Source: Deltaproteobacteria bacterium (lineage in GTDB: Bacteria > Desulfobacterota > Binatia > HRBIN30 > JACQVA1). Taken from it: a stretch of DNA of 64,000 bases. The notes below the pieces were generated by a model. The model saw only the letters and a program-made list of their open reading frames with translations, did not search any database and was not told the DNA's origin. Below, piece by piece: positions 34,992 to 42,390 of this stretch; positions within the stretch are counted from its first letter, which is position 1; every line of letters begins with the position of its first letter. The stretch is from NCBI GenBank assembly GCA_016178705.1, contig JACOST010000014.1:310001-374000 (forward strand). Direction: 5' to 3'. Position numbers and translations under genes: made by a program.

Positions 34992-35107
34992 GAGCCAGGG
35001 AATGAATTCCCTGGCTCAGTCGATCAAAGTCGGCTGAAGCCGACTGGAAACGTCTTGCTAGAGTCCCCTTCAGGGGACTTTCTTCGACTCAGCCGGGGAA
35101 TTCATTC
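34992..35107. repeat. Three-hairpin palindromic element between convergent genes
   Basis: Three stems follow one another, each with a four-base loop: GAGCCAGGGAA/TTCCCTGGCTC (34992-35017), AGTCGGC/GCCGACT (35028-35045) and AGTCCCC/GGGGACT (35062-35079). An outer arm GACTCAGCCGGGGAATTC near 35085-35107 pairs with the first stem region. The element separates the sugar dehydrogenase from the convergent TonB receptor gene and probably stops transcription from both. Confidence 0.7.
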
Positions 35108-35117
35108 CGCGATGTCG

Positions 35118-37190
35118 CTACAACTGCGCGCTCAGCAACACGCCACCGAACACGTTGAAGCCCGGCGCCGGTTCGAAGTAGCGCCCGCCCAGCGCGTTGA
35201 GTCGCACGGTGCCGTCGTAGGTCGCGTCGAGGAGGTTGTTCAGCCCGACGAACGGCGCGATCGTTATCGCACCGAGCGGATAGTCGTATTCCGCGCGTGC
35301 ATTGACGAGCGCGTAGGACGGGCTGCGCGCGGTGTTGGCGTCGTTGACGAAGTAGCCGTCGACTTCGAAGGCCTCGATGGCAGCGAACAGTCCGTGATCG
35401 CGATAGGCCAGCTCCTGATAGACCTGCCAGCGCGGGATGCCCGGCTCGTCGTTGCCGTTGAACGAAACCTTACGGACGGTATAGTCGCGGAACTCCGCAT
35501 CGATCAGCGTGACCGCGCCGCTCAGGCGCACCGAGGGCAGCAACGCGACTTGCCAATCGCCTTCAATGCCCTTACGCCGCGAACTGCCCACACTTTGAAA
35601 CCCGGTGCGTCCGGACGGCGTCTCGAATGGAATCAACTCGTTGTCGATGTCGCTCCAGAATCCGGCCAAGCCGGCGCGCACGCCCGGCGCCCAATCGAGA
35701 TGCGCGCCGAGTTCATACGTGGTCGCCGTCTGCGGCTCAACGTTGGGGTTGAACCCCGGCCCGCTCGGGTTCGCCAACTCGGTGGTGGTCGGCACTTGAA
35801 ACGCGGTGCTGATGTTGCCGTACAGCGAGAGCCACTGAGTCGCCGAGTAGCGCACGCCGCCGGCCGGACTCCAGTGATCGAACGTCTGCGACCCCGAGGC
35901 GTCGCTGTTGCTCGGGTAGTTCACGTCGACCGAAAAGTTGATCGTGTCGTAGCGCACGCCGGCGCTGACCTCCCAATCGTCGAACAACGTCACGGCTTCG
36001 CGCAGGTACGGACCGACTCCCGTCACTTGCTCGCGTTGCTGGAGGCTGAGCGCGCCTCCGGTGCCGTTCACGTTCTTGGCGCGGCGGCGTTCGTCGTCTT
36101 GATACTGGACGTCGACACCCAGGCTGAAGGTTTGGGCGACATCGAAAACTTGTGCGCGGTTCACGTAGCGCACGCCGCCGCCGGGGCTGAAGCGATGGAA
36201 GCTCACGTGCCCGTCGCCAGTGGCCGGGGCGATGGGGAGATTGTTGTCGAAGTCGCGATAGAGCAGATAGGTATAGGCCGACACCTCGTGCACGCCGTGG
36301 TGATGGGTCGCCACCCATCCGATGCGGCCCTGCTGCACCGCCTCGCCGGCGTCGAGGCGCACGTTGAGGTCGCGCGCCTGTTTCGGATTGGCGTTGGCTT
36401 GCGCGCGTGTGAGCCCCCCAGGGTCGTCGGCAATCGGCGAGTCGACCGCGCTGATCAGCGTCGTGATCTCAGTGGACTCGTTGAGATCGTACCGCAGCTT
36501 CGCATTGACGATCGTACTCTCGGTATCGCTGTGGTTGCGAAACCCATCGAGCCCCAGGTACGACGCGCTGACGAACAGTCGCGCGTTGCCGGCGCGACCA
36601 CCACCTTTGATCTGATACTTCTGCAAGCCGAACGAACCGCCGGTCAACCGCGCCGAGGCGGTCGGTGTGTTGGGGCCGTCTTCGGTGAAAAGCTGAATCA
36701 CACCGCCCGAAGCGTTGCCGTACAACGACGACGCCGGTCCGCGCAGGACTTCGATACGATGCACGGCGCCGAGATCGACATCGTCGAGTTCGGTCTGGCC
36801 ATCGGGCAAGGTCTCCGGCAACCCGTCGAGCAGCACCTTGATCTCGCGCACGCCGAATGCCGCTCGGGTGCCGAAGCCACGGATCTGGATGCGCGCGTCC
36901 TGCGCAAAGTTGCCGCTGTTCTGCACGAGGACTCCGGGCACACGATCGAGCGATTCGTCAAGATTCACCGTCGGCCGCGCGTCTTGAATGTCGGGCTGCT
37001 CGACGACGCTCACCGACGCCGGCACCTCGGCGAGCGGCTGCGGAATCCGCGTGGCGGTGACGACGATGGGAGCCAAGAGCGCGCGAGCCTCCGGATCGGG
37101 CGTTGACTGGGCAACGTCAGCCGCGCGCGCCGCTGAAACCACGACGCACAGTAGCAGCGCGGCGGTCAGCCCTGTCCGAGTTTTGGCCAT
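35118..37190 (-). CDS. TonB-dependent outer-membrane receptor
   Basis: 690 residues from ATG 37190; the frame is open for another 60 codons, but that part reads through a palindromic repeat. A signal peptide (LTAALLLCVVVSAARA) precedes a TonB-box-like APIVVTATRI. The plug domain follows (LDRVPGVLVQNSGNFAQD, IQIRGFGTRAAFG, VLRGPASSLYGNASGGVI), then a 22-strand barrel with the usual C-terminal aromatic-rich strands. It imports a scarce compound such as an iron chelate or cobalamin. No ExbBD or periplasmic binding partner is nearby, and I saw no riboswitch upstream, so the ligand is unknown. Confidence 0.92.
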   Translation of the reverse strand: MAKTRTGLTAALLLCVVVSAARAADVAQSTPDPEARALLAPIVVTATRIPQPLAEVPASVSVVEQPDIQDARPTVNLDESLDRVPGVLVQNSGNFAQDARIQIRGFGTRAAFGVREIKVLLDGLPETLPDGQTELDDVDLGAVHRIEVLRGPASSLYGNASGGVIQLFTEDGPNTPTASARLTGGSFGLQKYQIKGGGRAGNARLFVSASYLGLDGFRNHSDTESTIVNAKLRYDLNESTEITTLISAVDSPIADDPGGLTRAQANANPKQARDLNVRLDAGEAVQQGRIGWVATHHHGVHEVSAYTYLLYRDFDNNLPIAPATGDGHVSFHRFSPGGGVRYVNRAQVFDVAQTFSLGVDVQYQDDERRRAKNVNGTGGALSLQQREQVTGVGPYLREAVTLFDDWEVSAGVRYDTINFSVDVNYPSNSDASGSQTFDHWSPAGGVRYSATQWLSLYGNISTAFQVPTTTELANPSGPGFNPNVEPQTATTYELGAHLDWAPGVRAGLAGFWSDIDNELIPFETPSGRTGFQSVGSSRRKGIEGDWQVALLPSVRLSGAVTLIDAEFRDYTVRKVSFNGNDEPGIPRWQVYQELAYRDHGLFAAIEAFEVDGYFVNDANTARSPSYALVNARAEYDYPLGAITIAPFVGLNNLLDATYDGTVRLNALGGRYFEPAPGFNVFGGVLLSAQL

Positions 37191-37274
37191 TGGTGGCGTA
37201 CTGTACTGAAGTGAATGGAATAAGGGCAAGGGGTGACGCAACTCTGTACAAGAGAATGGAGCGATCTCCCCACT

Positions 37275-37344
37275 CGTCATTCCGGCGAATCCAGGTTTGA
37301 CCCCCGCGCCCCCGCCTGGATACCGGCTTTCGCCGGTATGACGG
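37275..37344. repeat. GTCATTCCGG-type palindromic repeat, copy 2
   Basis: CGTCATTCCGGCGAATCCAGG at the left and GGATACCGGCTTTCGCCGG then TATGACGG at the right match the copies near 25.3 and 52.9 kb. The flank GAGCGATCTCCCCACT resembles the flank of copy 3 (GACCGATCTCTCCGCT). It lies between the divergent TonB receptor and CoA-transferase genes. Confidence 0.85.
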
Positions 37345-37432
37345 ACCCTCTCCTCGCATCTTCGGTGCAAGACCGGGTGACGCCGACCTCTCCTCCTTGC
37401 CGCGCGCCATCGACGCGACGTAGAGTGCGCCC

Positions 37433-39808
37433 ATGTCGACTCCGCCGGTCGCGCACGTGCGTGTCCTCGATCTCACCGATCTGCGTGGCGCACTCGCGGG
37501 ACGGTTGCTGGCCGACTTGGGCGCCGACGTCATCAAGATCGAGCCGCCGGGCGGCGACGCGGACCGCCTGCGGCCGCCCTTTGCCGGCAACCTCGCCGCG
37601 CCTGATCGCTCGTTGTCATTCCTCTATCGCCATGCCAACAAGCGCGGCGCGGTTATCGATCTGCACAGCCGCGATGGGCAGCAGCGCTTTGCCGATCTGT
37701 GCGATCGAGCCGATGTGTTGATTGAGAACTTCGGCCCCGACGGGCAACGATCGCATGACCTGATGCCGGCGACGGTTCGCACCCGTCATCCGCACCTGAT
37801 TCATGTTGCCCTCGCCGACTTCGGGTTGTCCGGTCCGCGGGCGGCGTGGCGCCTCGAACCGCTGACGGCCTTCGCGGCATCGGGCGCGCTGTTCAGCTGC
37901 GGCTTCCTCGATCGGCCGCCCTGTTGGCTCCCCGGTCATCTGGCGCACGATTGCGCGTCGGTGTTCGCCGTGGTGGGCGCGCTCACTGCGCTGCTCGATC
38001 GCGCGCGCCACGGCGTCGGCCAGACCGTCGAGGTATCGGTGCAGGAAGCCGGGCTCAACGGCATCACGCCGTGGTCGGTCACGCTGGCGGACTACAACCG
38101 CGTGTACCCGATGCTGGCGCCCGCGCCACCGCGCAACGCCGACGGTACCTATCTCGTCTTGCCCACCGCCGACGGGCACGTGCGCATCCTCGCCGGCACG
38201 AACCGGCAATGGCAGGCGTTGGTCGAGTTGCTCGGTCGTCCCGAATCACTCGCTGAGCCAGCGTGGCAGGGGTACCTCTATCGTCTGTTGATGTTTGAGG
38301 CGATCCGCGCAATCGCCGCCGACATTTTGCGCCAGCGTCCGCGCGCCGAAGTGGTCGCGGAAGGTCGCCGACTCGGTCTGCCGGTCGCGCCGATCAATAC
38401 GCCCGACGAATTCGTCGCCGAAGCGCAGGTACGCGCGCGCAAATTCTTTCAAGCGACCCACTTCCCGCACCTCGGCGACGCACCGTTCGCATCGGCGCCA
38501 ATGCGGTTCTCAGCAACGCCAACCGTGCTGCGTCGACCGGCCCCCCAACCGGGCGAGAACGATACCGATGGATTTGCGGCGCGGACATCTGACGCGACGG
38601 ACACGGCGACGACACGCGCGCCGCTCGCCGGCATGCGGGTCGTCCACTTCGGCGTCGTCGCGGTGGTGCCGGAGATGTGCTGGCTGCTCGCCGAACTCGG
38701 CGCCGACGTCATCAAAGTGGAGTCGCGCGCCAAACTCGATCCGCTGCGCGAGGTGACGCTCGAACCCGGCGCCGTCAACCGCGCGTTCACGTTCAACGAC
38801 GAGTGCCGCGGCCAGCGCAGCGTCTGCCTCGATCTCAGCACCGCGCGCGGGCGCGCACTTGCGTCGCAGCTATGTGCGCACGCCGACATCGTTGCCGAGA
38901 ACAACCGGGGCGGCGTCATGCGCGCCTGGGGACTCGACTACGACGACGTGCGGCGTGTGCGCCCCGATGTGATCTATCTGTCATCGCAAGGCTACGGGCA
39001 AGGTGGGCCGCTCGGACAAACCCAGTCGTTCGGCCCCATCAACGCCGCGTTCGCCGGCATCAATTGCCTGTGGAACTATTCCGATGCGCCCTACCCCGCC
39101 GGCAGCGCGCTCAATCATCCCGATCACGTCGTCAGCAAGCTCGGCGTCGTCGCCGTGCTCGCCGCGCTCGAACACCGGCGCCGCACCGGTGAGGGCCAGT
39201 TCATCGACCTCGCGCAGATCGAGGGCGGCGCCTATCTGCTCGGCGAGTTCTACTTGCAGACTCCATGCACCGGCGACCCGCCCGGGCCGCGCGGCAACGC
39301 GGTCGAGTACGCCGTACCGCACGGTGTGTATCCCTGCACCGGCGACGATCGCTGGGTGGCGATCGCGGTCGTCGATGATGATGGATGGCAGCGGTTCGCG
39401 CGCTGCCTGGGTTGGCCCCACGAGCCGCAACTCGACCACTTGGCGGGACGACTCGCCGCACGCCCACAGATTGACGCGCGGATAGCCGACTGGATGCGGA
39501 CGCGGAACGCCGAAGACGTCGCGGCGACGTTGCAAGCCGCGGGCGTCTCGGCGATGCCCGTGATGAGCCCCGACGACGTGCGCGCCGACGCGCATCTAAC
39601 GGAACGCGGCGCCATCGTCACCGTGCAGCATCCCGAGATCGGCGCCGAACGTCACAGCGGCAATCCGCTTCGCATGAGCCGCACGCAACTTGCGAGCGCC
39701 GGCGCGGCGCCGCTGCTGGGTCAACACGCCGAGGAGGTGCTCACTGGCGTGCTAGGTCTCACGCGTGAAGATGTGGCAGAGCTGGTTGAAACCGGCGTCT
39801 GCCGCTAA
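37433..39808 (+). CDS. Tandem-fused family III (CaiB/BaiF) CoA-transferase
   Basis: 791 residues made of two complete CaiB/BaiF units. The first (about 1-370) has LADLGADVIKIEPPGGDADR and GVGQTVEVSVQEAGLN. The second (about 400-791) has LAELGADVIKVESRAKLDPLR and GEGQFIDLAQIEGGAY. Single-unit enzymes are about 400 residues and form interlocked dimers, so the fusion may fold as one pseudo-dimer. By eye, the position equivalent to the catalytic Asp of formyl-CoA transferase is Glu in both halves (QEAGLN and IEGGAY), so activity may differ. The substrate is unknown; relatives act on carnitine, bile acids, oxalate or branched acids. A decayed copy of its 3' end lies at 42192-42372. Confidence 0.88.
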   Translation: MSTPPVAHVRVLDLTDLRGALAGRLLADLGADVIKIEPPGGDADRLRPPFAGNLAAPDRSLSFLYRHANKRGAVIDLHSRDGQQRFADLCDRADVLIENFGPDGQRSHDLMPATVRTRHPHLIHVALADFGLSGPRAAWRLEPLTAFAASGALFSCGFLDRPPCWLPGHLAHDCASVFAVVGALTALLDRARHGVGQTVEVSVQEAGLNGITPWSVTLADYNRVYPMLAPAPPRNADGTYLVLPTADGHVRILAGTNRQWQALVELLGRPESLAEPAWQGYLYRLLMFEAIRAIAADILRQRPRAEVVAEGRRLGLPVAPINTPDEFVAEAQVRARKFFQATHFPHLGDAPFASAPMRFSATPTVLRRPAPQPGENDTDGFAARTSDATDTATTRAPLAGMRVVHFGVVAVVPEMCWLLAELGADVIKVESRAKLDPLREVTLEPGAVNRAFTFNDECRGQRSVCLDLSTARGRALASQLCAHADIVAENNRGGVMRAWGLDYDDVRRVRPDVIYLSSQGYGQGGPLGQTQSFGPINAAFAGINCLWNYSDAPYPAGSALNHPDHVVSKLGVVAVLAALEHRRRTGEGQFIDLAQIEGGAYLLGEFYLQTPCTGDPPGPRGNAVEYAVPHGVYPCTGDDRWVAIAVVDDDGWQRFARCLGWPHEPQLDHLAGRLAARPQIDARIADWMRTRNAEDVAATLQAAGVSAMPVMSPDDVRADAHLTERGAIVTVQHPEIGAERHSGNPLRMSRTQLASAGAAPLLGQHAEEVLTGVLGLTREDVAELVETGVCR

Positions 39809-39830
39809 CAACCCGTTGTAGACGCCGCAT

Positions 39831-39870
39831 GCTTCGAGACGCGCCTGTCGGCGCTCCTCAGCATGAGCGG
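39831..39870. repeat. GCTTCGAGACG...CTCCTCAGCATGAGCGG repeat, copy A
   Basis: GCTTCGAGACGCGCCTGTCG followed by GCGCTCCTCAGCATGAGCGG begins 22 bases after the CoA-transferase stop. The ends CATGCT and AGCATG can pair. A close relative is at 52153-52207 on the other strand, and a partial match (CCTTCGAGACGGCGCTCC) is near 51871. Confidence 0.65.
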
Positions 39871-39899
39871 TACTTCCCTAGTCGCCGTCCACCACTCGG

Positions 39900-40136
39900 T
39901 CAACCGTTCCCCTCACATTTGGTGAGGTCCTGGTTGATTCCGGCCAGCCGGAACACTTGTCCTCCTGGAGCCCGAAAGTAGAGGTGGAGGTCCGGTACAT
40001 CGAGCACCTTGACGCCGAAAGCCGTCTCCTATTCGAAAGTCATCCTTGTCGTCGAACTCCCTCCGTGATTTTGCAGCCCAAGACATCACGGTAAAATTTC
40101 CGAATTCTTTCCCGTTCAGCCCGCCGCACTCGAAAG
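39900..40136 (-). pseudogene. VOC (glyoxalase-type) protein pseudogene with frameshift and internal deletion
   Basis: Three fragments on the minus strand read as pieces of one vicinal-oxygen-chelate protein, in different frames. The first gives RAERERIRKFYRDVLGCKIT, the second DDKDDFRIGDGF, and the third GVKVLDVPDLHLYF and RAPGGQVFRLAGINQDLTK before a stop at 39902-39900. Intact relatives of this type carry about 35 residues between the second and third parts, so an internal deletion is inferred besides at least one frameshift. No intact frame exists. It sits immediately downstream of the DUF899 gene, the sort of neighbourhood where VOC genes are often found. Confidence 0.7.
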
Positions 40137-40206
40137 CCGAACGGTTGCCAAAAATTACCTTTGCCCTGATCGCTCCGTATCTCTGAAGTTCAATCGCGTG
40201 TAGTCT

Positions 40207-40974
40207 TTAGTGGCACGATGTAGCTTTGGCGTCGGCGTACTCGTCACGTCGTCGGACCCAGCGGTTGCCACCGCGCGTGTTCTCTTCGTCGCGCCCCTTC
40301 GGGACGATGTCGAGGTAGTGGTAGGCCACGTTGAGCATATCGAGGCCGCGCGCGTAGGTTGAGTACGTGTGACACACGTGCCCTGCCGCGGGGTCCCTGT
40401 AGAAGACGCTGATGCCGGGCAACTCGGCGATCGGAATGCCCGTGCGGGCGTAGTTGTACTCACCCTGCCCGTTCGCAATCTCCTCGGCGATGAGCGTTAC
40501 GCCGTAGTCGCGGTTGAAATCGCCGTCGCCGACCGAGACCCATTTGAACGTCCAGCCCATGCGCTTCTTGTAGGCCTCCAGCTTCTCCACCGAAGCGCGT
40601 GAGGCGGCAATGAGCGTCACGTCTCGATGCGCGAGGTGAACGACGCCGCGCTCGAAGTTGTCCATCCAGAACGAGCACATTGAGCACGGTGCGTCCTTGG
40701 TGTACGGCGTCTTCGCCGTCACGGTCTTCGGATCGAACATCGCGTGGTACACGACGAGCTGCGAACGCCCGTCGAAGAGCTGCTCGAGGGTCTCGGCTCC
40801 ACTGGGGCCATCGAACACGTACTTCTTCGTCACGCTTTCCCACGGAAGGTCGCGCCGCCGCGCGCTGAGCTCATCGCGCAGCCGATTGAACTCCTTCTCT
40901 TTCGCCAGCAGCGCCTTGCGCTCCGCGATCCACTCCTCGTGCGAAACGATCCGGTGATTCGTGATGTTGCTCAT
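40207..40974 (-). CDS. DUF899 family thioredoxin-like protein
   Basis: 255 residues from ATG 40974, with AAGGAGA upstream. The sequence matches DUF899 in order: RIVSHEEWIAERKALLAKEK, then RRDLPWESVTKKYVFDGP, then DAPCSMCSFWMDNFERGVVH with a CxxC-like pair (CSMC), and near the end YHYLDIVPKGRDE. The fold is thioredoxin-like; the biochemical role is not established, though the CxxC pair suggests redox chemistry. Its start overlaps the stop of a 49-residue membrane-protein gene by four bases. It belongs to the ArsR-controlled cassette. Confidence 0.88.
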   Translation of the reverse strand: MSNITNHRIVSHEEWIAERKALLAKEKEFNRLRDELSARRRDLPWESVTKKYVFDGPSGAETLEQLFDGRSQLVVYHAMFDPKTVTAKTPYTKDAPCSMCSFWMDNFERGVVHLAHRDVTLIAASRASVEKLEAYKKRMGWTFKWVSVGDGDFNRDYGVTLIAEEIANGQGEYNYARTGIPIAELPGISVFYRDPAAGHVCHTYSTYARGLDMLNVAYHYLDIVPKGRDEENTRGGNRWVRRRDEYADAKATSCH

Positions 40975-41120
40975 CGTACCAATCTCCTTCGATCCCCTGG
41001 GTTGTGGTCGGAGCGCTTGCCCCGCCGAGTCACCCTCAAGACGAGCGCCGCAAGACCACCTGTTATCGTGGCGCTGGCCGCTACAATCGCGGCGCCGGTC
41101 GCAAGGCAAACAGGACACAT
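40971..41120 (-). CDS. 49-residue membrane protein (MCPVC...)
   Basis: A short frame between the SRPBCC and DUF899 genes. ATG 41120 is preceded by GAGAGGAGC, and the TGA overlaps the DUF899 start as ATGA. The product begins MCPVCLATGAAIVAASATIT, continues as one hydrophobic helix (GGLAALVLRV), and ends in a basic tail rich in Arg and Lys. The ribosome site, the coupling and the sensible membrane topology support it as a real gene. The N-terminal CPVC pair could bind a metal or be redox active. I recall similar small proteins next to DUF899 genes but cannot name a family. Confidence 0.7.
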   Translation of the reverse strand: MCPVCLATGAAIVAASATITGGLAALVLRVTRRGKRSDHNPGDRRRLVR

Positions 41121-41186
41121 GAAAAGCTCCTCTCTATGGCGCGCTTTCGCGCCGTTCGACCCGTTAGTCCGCCAACTGCTCGTAGT

Positions 41187-41639
41187 TCACCTATCCACTA
41201 TGGCCAGCTCTCCCGTTTCCAGCAGCGACTTGAGGTTGGACAGGATTTTCGGCCAGCCGCCGGACACGGCGCCGATGAATTTGGAGTCCGCGCGCTCTAT
41301 CTCGTGGGTGATCGACAGCTTCACAGCGCTGCCCGCGGGCTCCAGCTCCATGGTGCAGCGCGTGTCGCCCTCGGCCGCCATCTCCGGGTTCCACTCGTTG
41401 CGCCACTTGATAACCAGGCGCCGTGGCGGGTCGGATTCGAGGATCTCGCCCGAGTCGGCGATGCGCCCGTCGGCGTACCGCAGCTTCCAGGGCGAGCCGA
41501 CCTTCCAGTCGCACTCTACATGCATGTTGAACCAGTATTCCTCAATGAACTCCGGGTCGGTCAGCGCCGACCACAGTTTGGCCTGGGTAGTGCGGATGAA
41601 GGTGACGTAAACAAAGGTGCTGCGGGGTTTGTTGCTCAT
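41187..41639 (-). CDS. SRPBCC/AHSA1 domain protein
   Basis: 150 residues from ATG 41639, with GGAGAGG upstream. It matches the AHSA1/SRPBCC helix-grip fold: TFIRTTQAKLWSALTDPEFIEEYWF-like start, WKVGSPWKLRYADG, LEPAGSAVKLSITHEI and a final helix GGWPKILSNLKSLLETGE. Such proteins bind hydrophobic ligands in a central cavity. They are very often encoded next to an ArsR-type regulator, as here, where the regulator gene is 22 bases upstream. The ligand is unknown. Confidence 0.88.
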   Translation of the reverse strand: MSNKPRSTFVYVTFIRTTQAKLWSALTDPEFIEEYWFNMHVECDWKVGSPWKLRYADGRIADSGEILESDPPRRLVIKWRNEWNPEMAAEGDTRCTMELEPAGSAVKLSITHEIERADSKFIGAVSGGWPKILSNLKSLLETGELAIVDR

Positions 41640-41661
41640 TGTCCTCTCCTGTCTATAGGGG

Positions 41662-41985
41662 TTACTTGCCGGCGCCCTCCAGGCGCCGCTTCAGGCCGCT
41701 CAGCGCTTTCAGGCGCGGCTTCTCGAACTTGCTGATCCAGCGATCGTAGATCTTCTGCAGCGGCACCGGGTTGAGGAAGTGCAGCTTCTCACGCCCGCGC
41801 CACTGCACCGCCACCAGGTTGGCCGCCTCGAGCAGCGCCAGGTGCTGCGTCACCCCCTGGCGCGTCATGTCCAGGTACGCGCACAGCTCGCCCAGCGTCT
41901 GTCCGTCGTTGGCGTGCAGCCGGTCGAGCAGCTTGCGCCGCCCGGGGTCGGCCAGCGCCTTGAACAGCAGGTCGGTGTCGCGCAT
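41662..41985 (-). CDS. ArsR-family winged-helix repressor
   Basis: 107 residues from ATG 41985. The winged helix is clear: LFKALADPGRRKLLDRLHAN, then LGELCAYLDMTRQGVTQHLA as the recognition region, and WRGREKLHFLNPVPLQKIYD as wing and last helix. It has none of the cysteine clusters of metal sensors, and it belongs to the group paired with SRPBCC proteins. The start lies only nine bases after a perfect TATAAT, so the transcript should be leaderless or nearly so; no ribosome site precedes the ATG. It is the first gene of a four-gene operon. Confidence 0.9.
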   Translation of the reverse strand: MRDTDLLFKALADPGRRKLLDRLHANDGQTLGELCAYLDMTRQGVTQHLALLEAANLVAVQWRGREKLHFLNPVPLQKIYDRWISKFEKPRLKALSGLKRRLEGAGK

Positions 41986-41994
41986 GGAGGACGG

Positions 41995-42024
41995 ATTATA
42001 TGCAAGTAAATGCTTGCATGTCAA
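41995..42024 (-). promoter_or_regulatory. ArsR cassette promoter with palindromic operator
   Basis: On the minus strand, TTGACA (42024-42019) and TATAAT (42000-41995) are both perfect sigma-70 hexamers, 18 bases apart. The spacer is an inverted repeat, ATGCAAG-CATTTA-CTTGCAT (42019-42000), which fills it completely. This is the expected layout for a self-repressing ArsR promoter. Predicted transcription start is within about three bases of ATG 41985. Confidence 0.85.
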
Positions 42025-42191
42025 GCGCGGCGAAATCCGCCCCTAGGCAAGGCAGGAAGGAAAGTCGCCCCGACCCGCACGCGTCGTAGCGCGAGGCGTC
42101 TTCGGGGGCAGCAGGGGTGTCTCTTAGTGGTTGAGGGGAAGAGCCAATCTGCCACGACATTTTCCCGCTCATCCTGAGACCCCGACCCGTG

Positions 42192-42372
42192 CGGCACGGC
42201 AATGCGGTCGAGGACGCCGTGCCGCACGGCGTGTATCCATGCGCCAGCGACGATCGCTGAGTGGCGCGCGGCGCCGCTGCTGGGTCAGCACACCGAGGAC
42301 GTGCTCACTGCCGTGTTGGGTCTCGCGCGCAACGAAGTTGCGGACCTGATCGAGCAGGGTGTTTGCAGATAA
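42192..42372 (+). pseudogene. Remnant of a second CaiB-type CoA-transferase gene
   Basis: The first part reads GNAVEDAVPHGVYPCASDDR then a TGA stop (42258-42260) where the intact gene at 37433-39808 has Trp in GNAVEYAVPHGVYPCTGDDR. After a junction near 42264 the frame shifts and continues AAPLLGQHTEDVLTAVLGLA, ending in GVCR and TAA, matching AAPLLGQHAEEVLTGVLGLT and GVCR of the intact gene. About 340 bases are missing between the two parts. It is a decayed duplicate of the fused CoA-transferase's 3' end. The 42025-42191 stretch before it shows nothing else recognisable. Confidence 0.85.
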
Positions 42373-42390
42373 GACGCTGGTGTCTCCCGA

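Noticed and set aside
35118-37106. A 714-residue plus-strand frame opposite the TonB receptor
   Set aside because: It has no recognisable domain, whereas the minus strand has a complete TonB-receptor layout.
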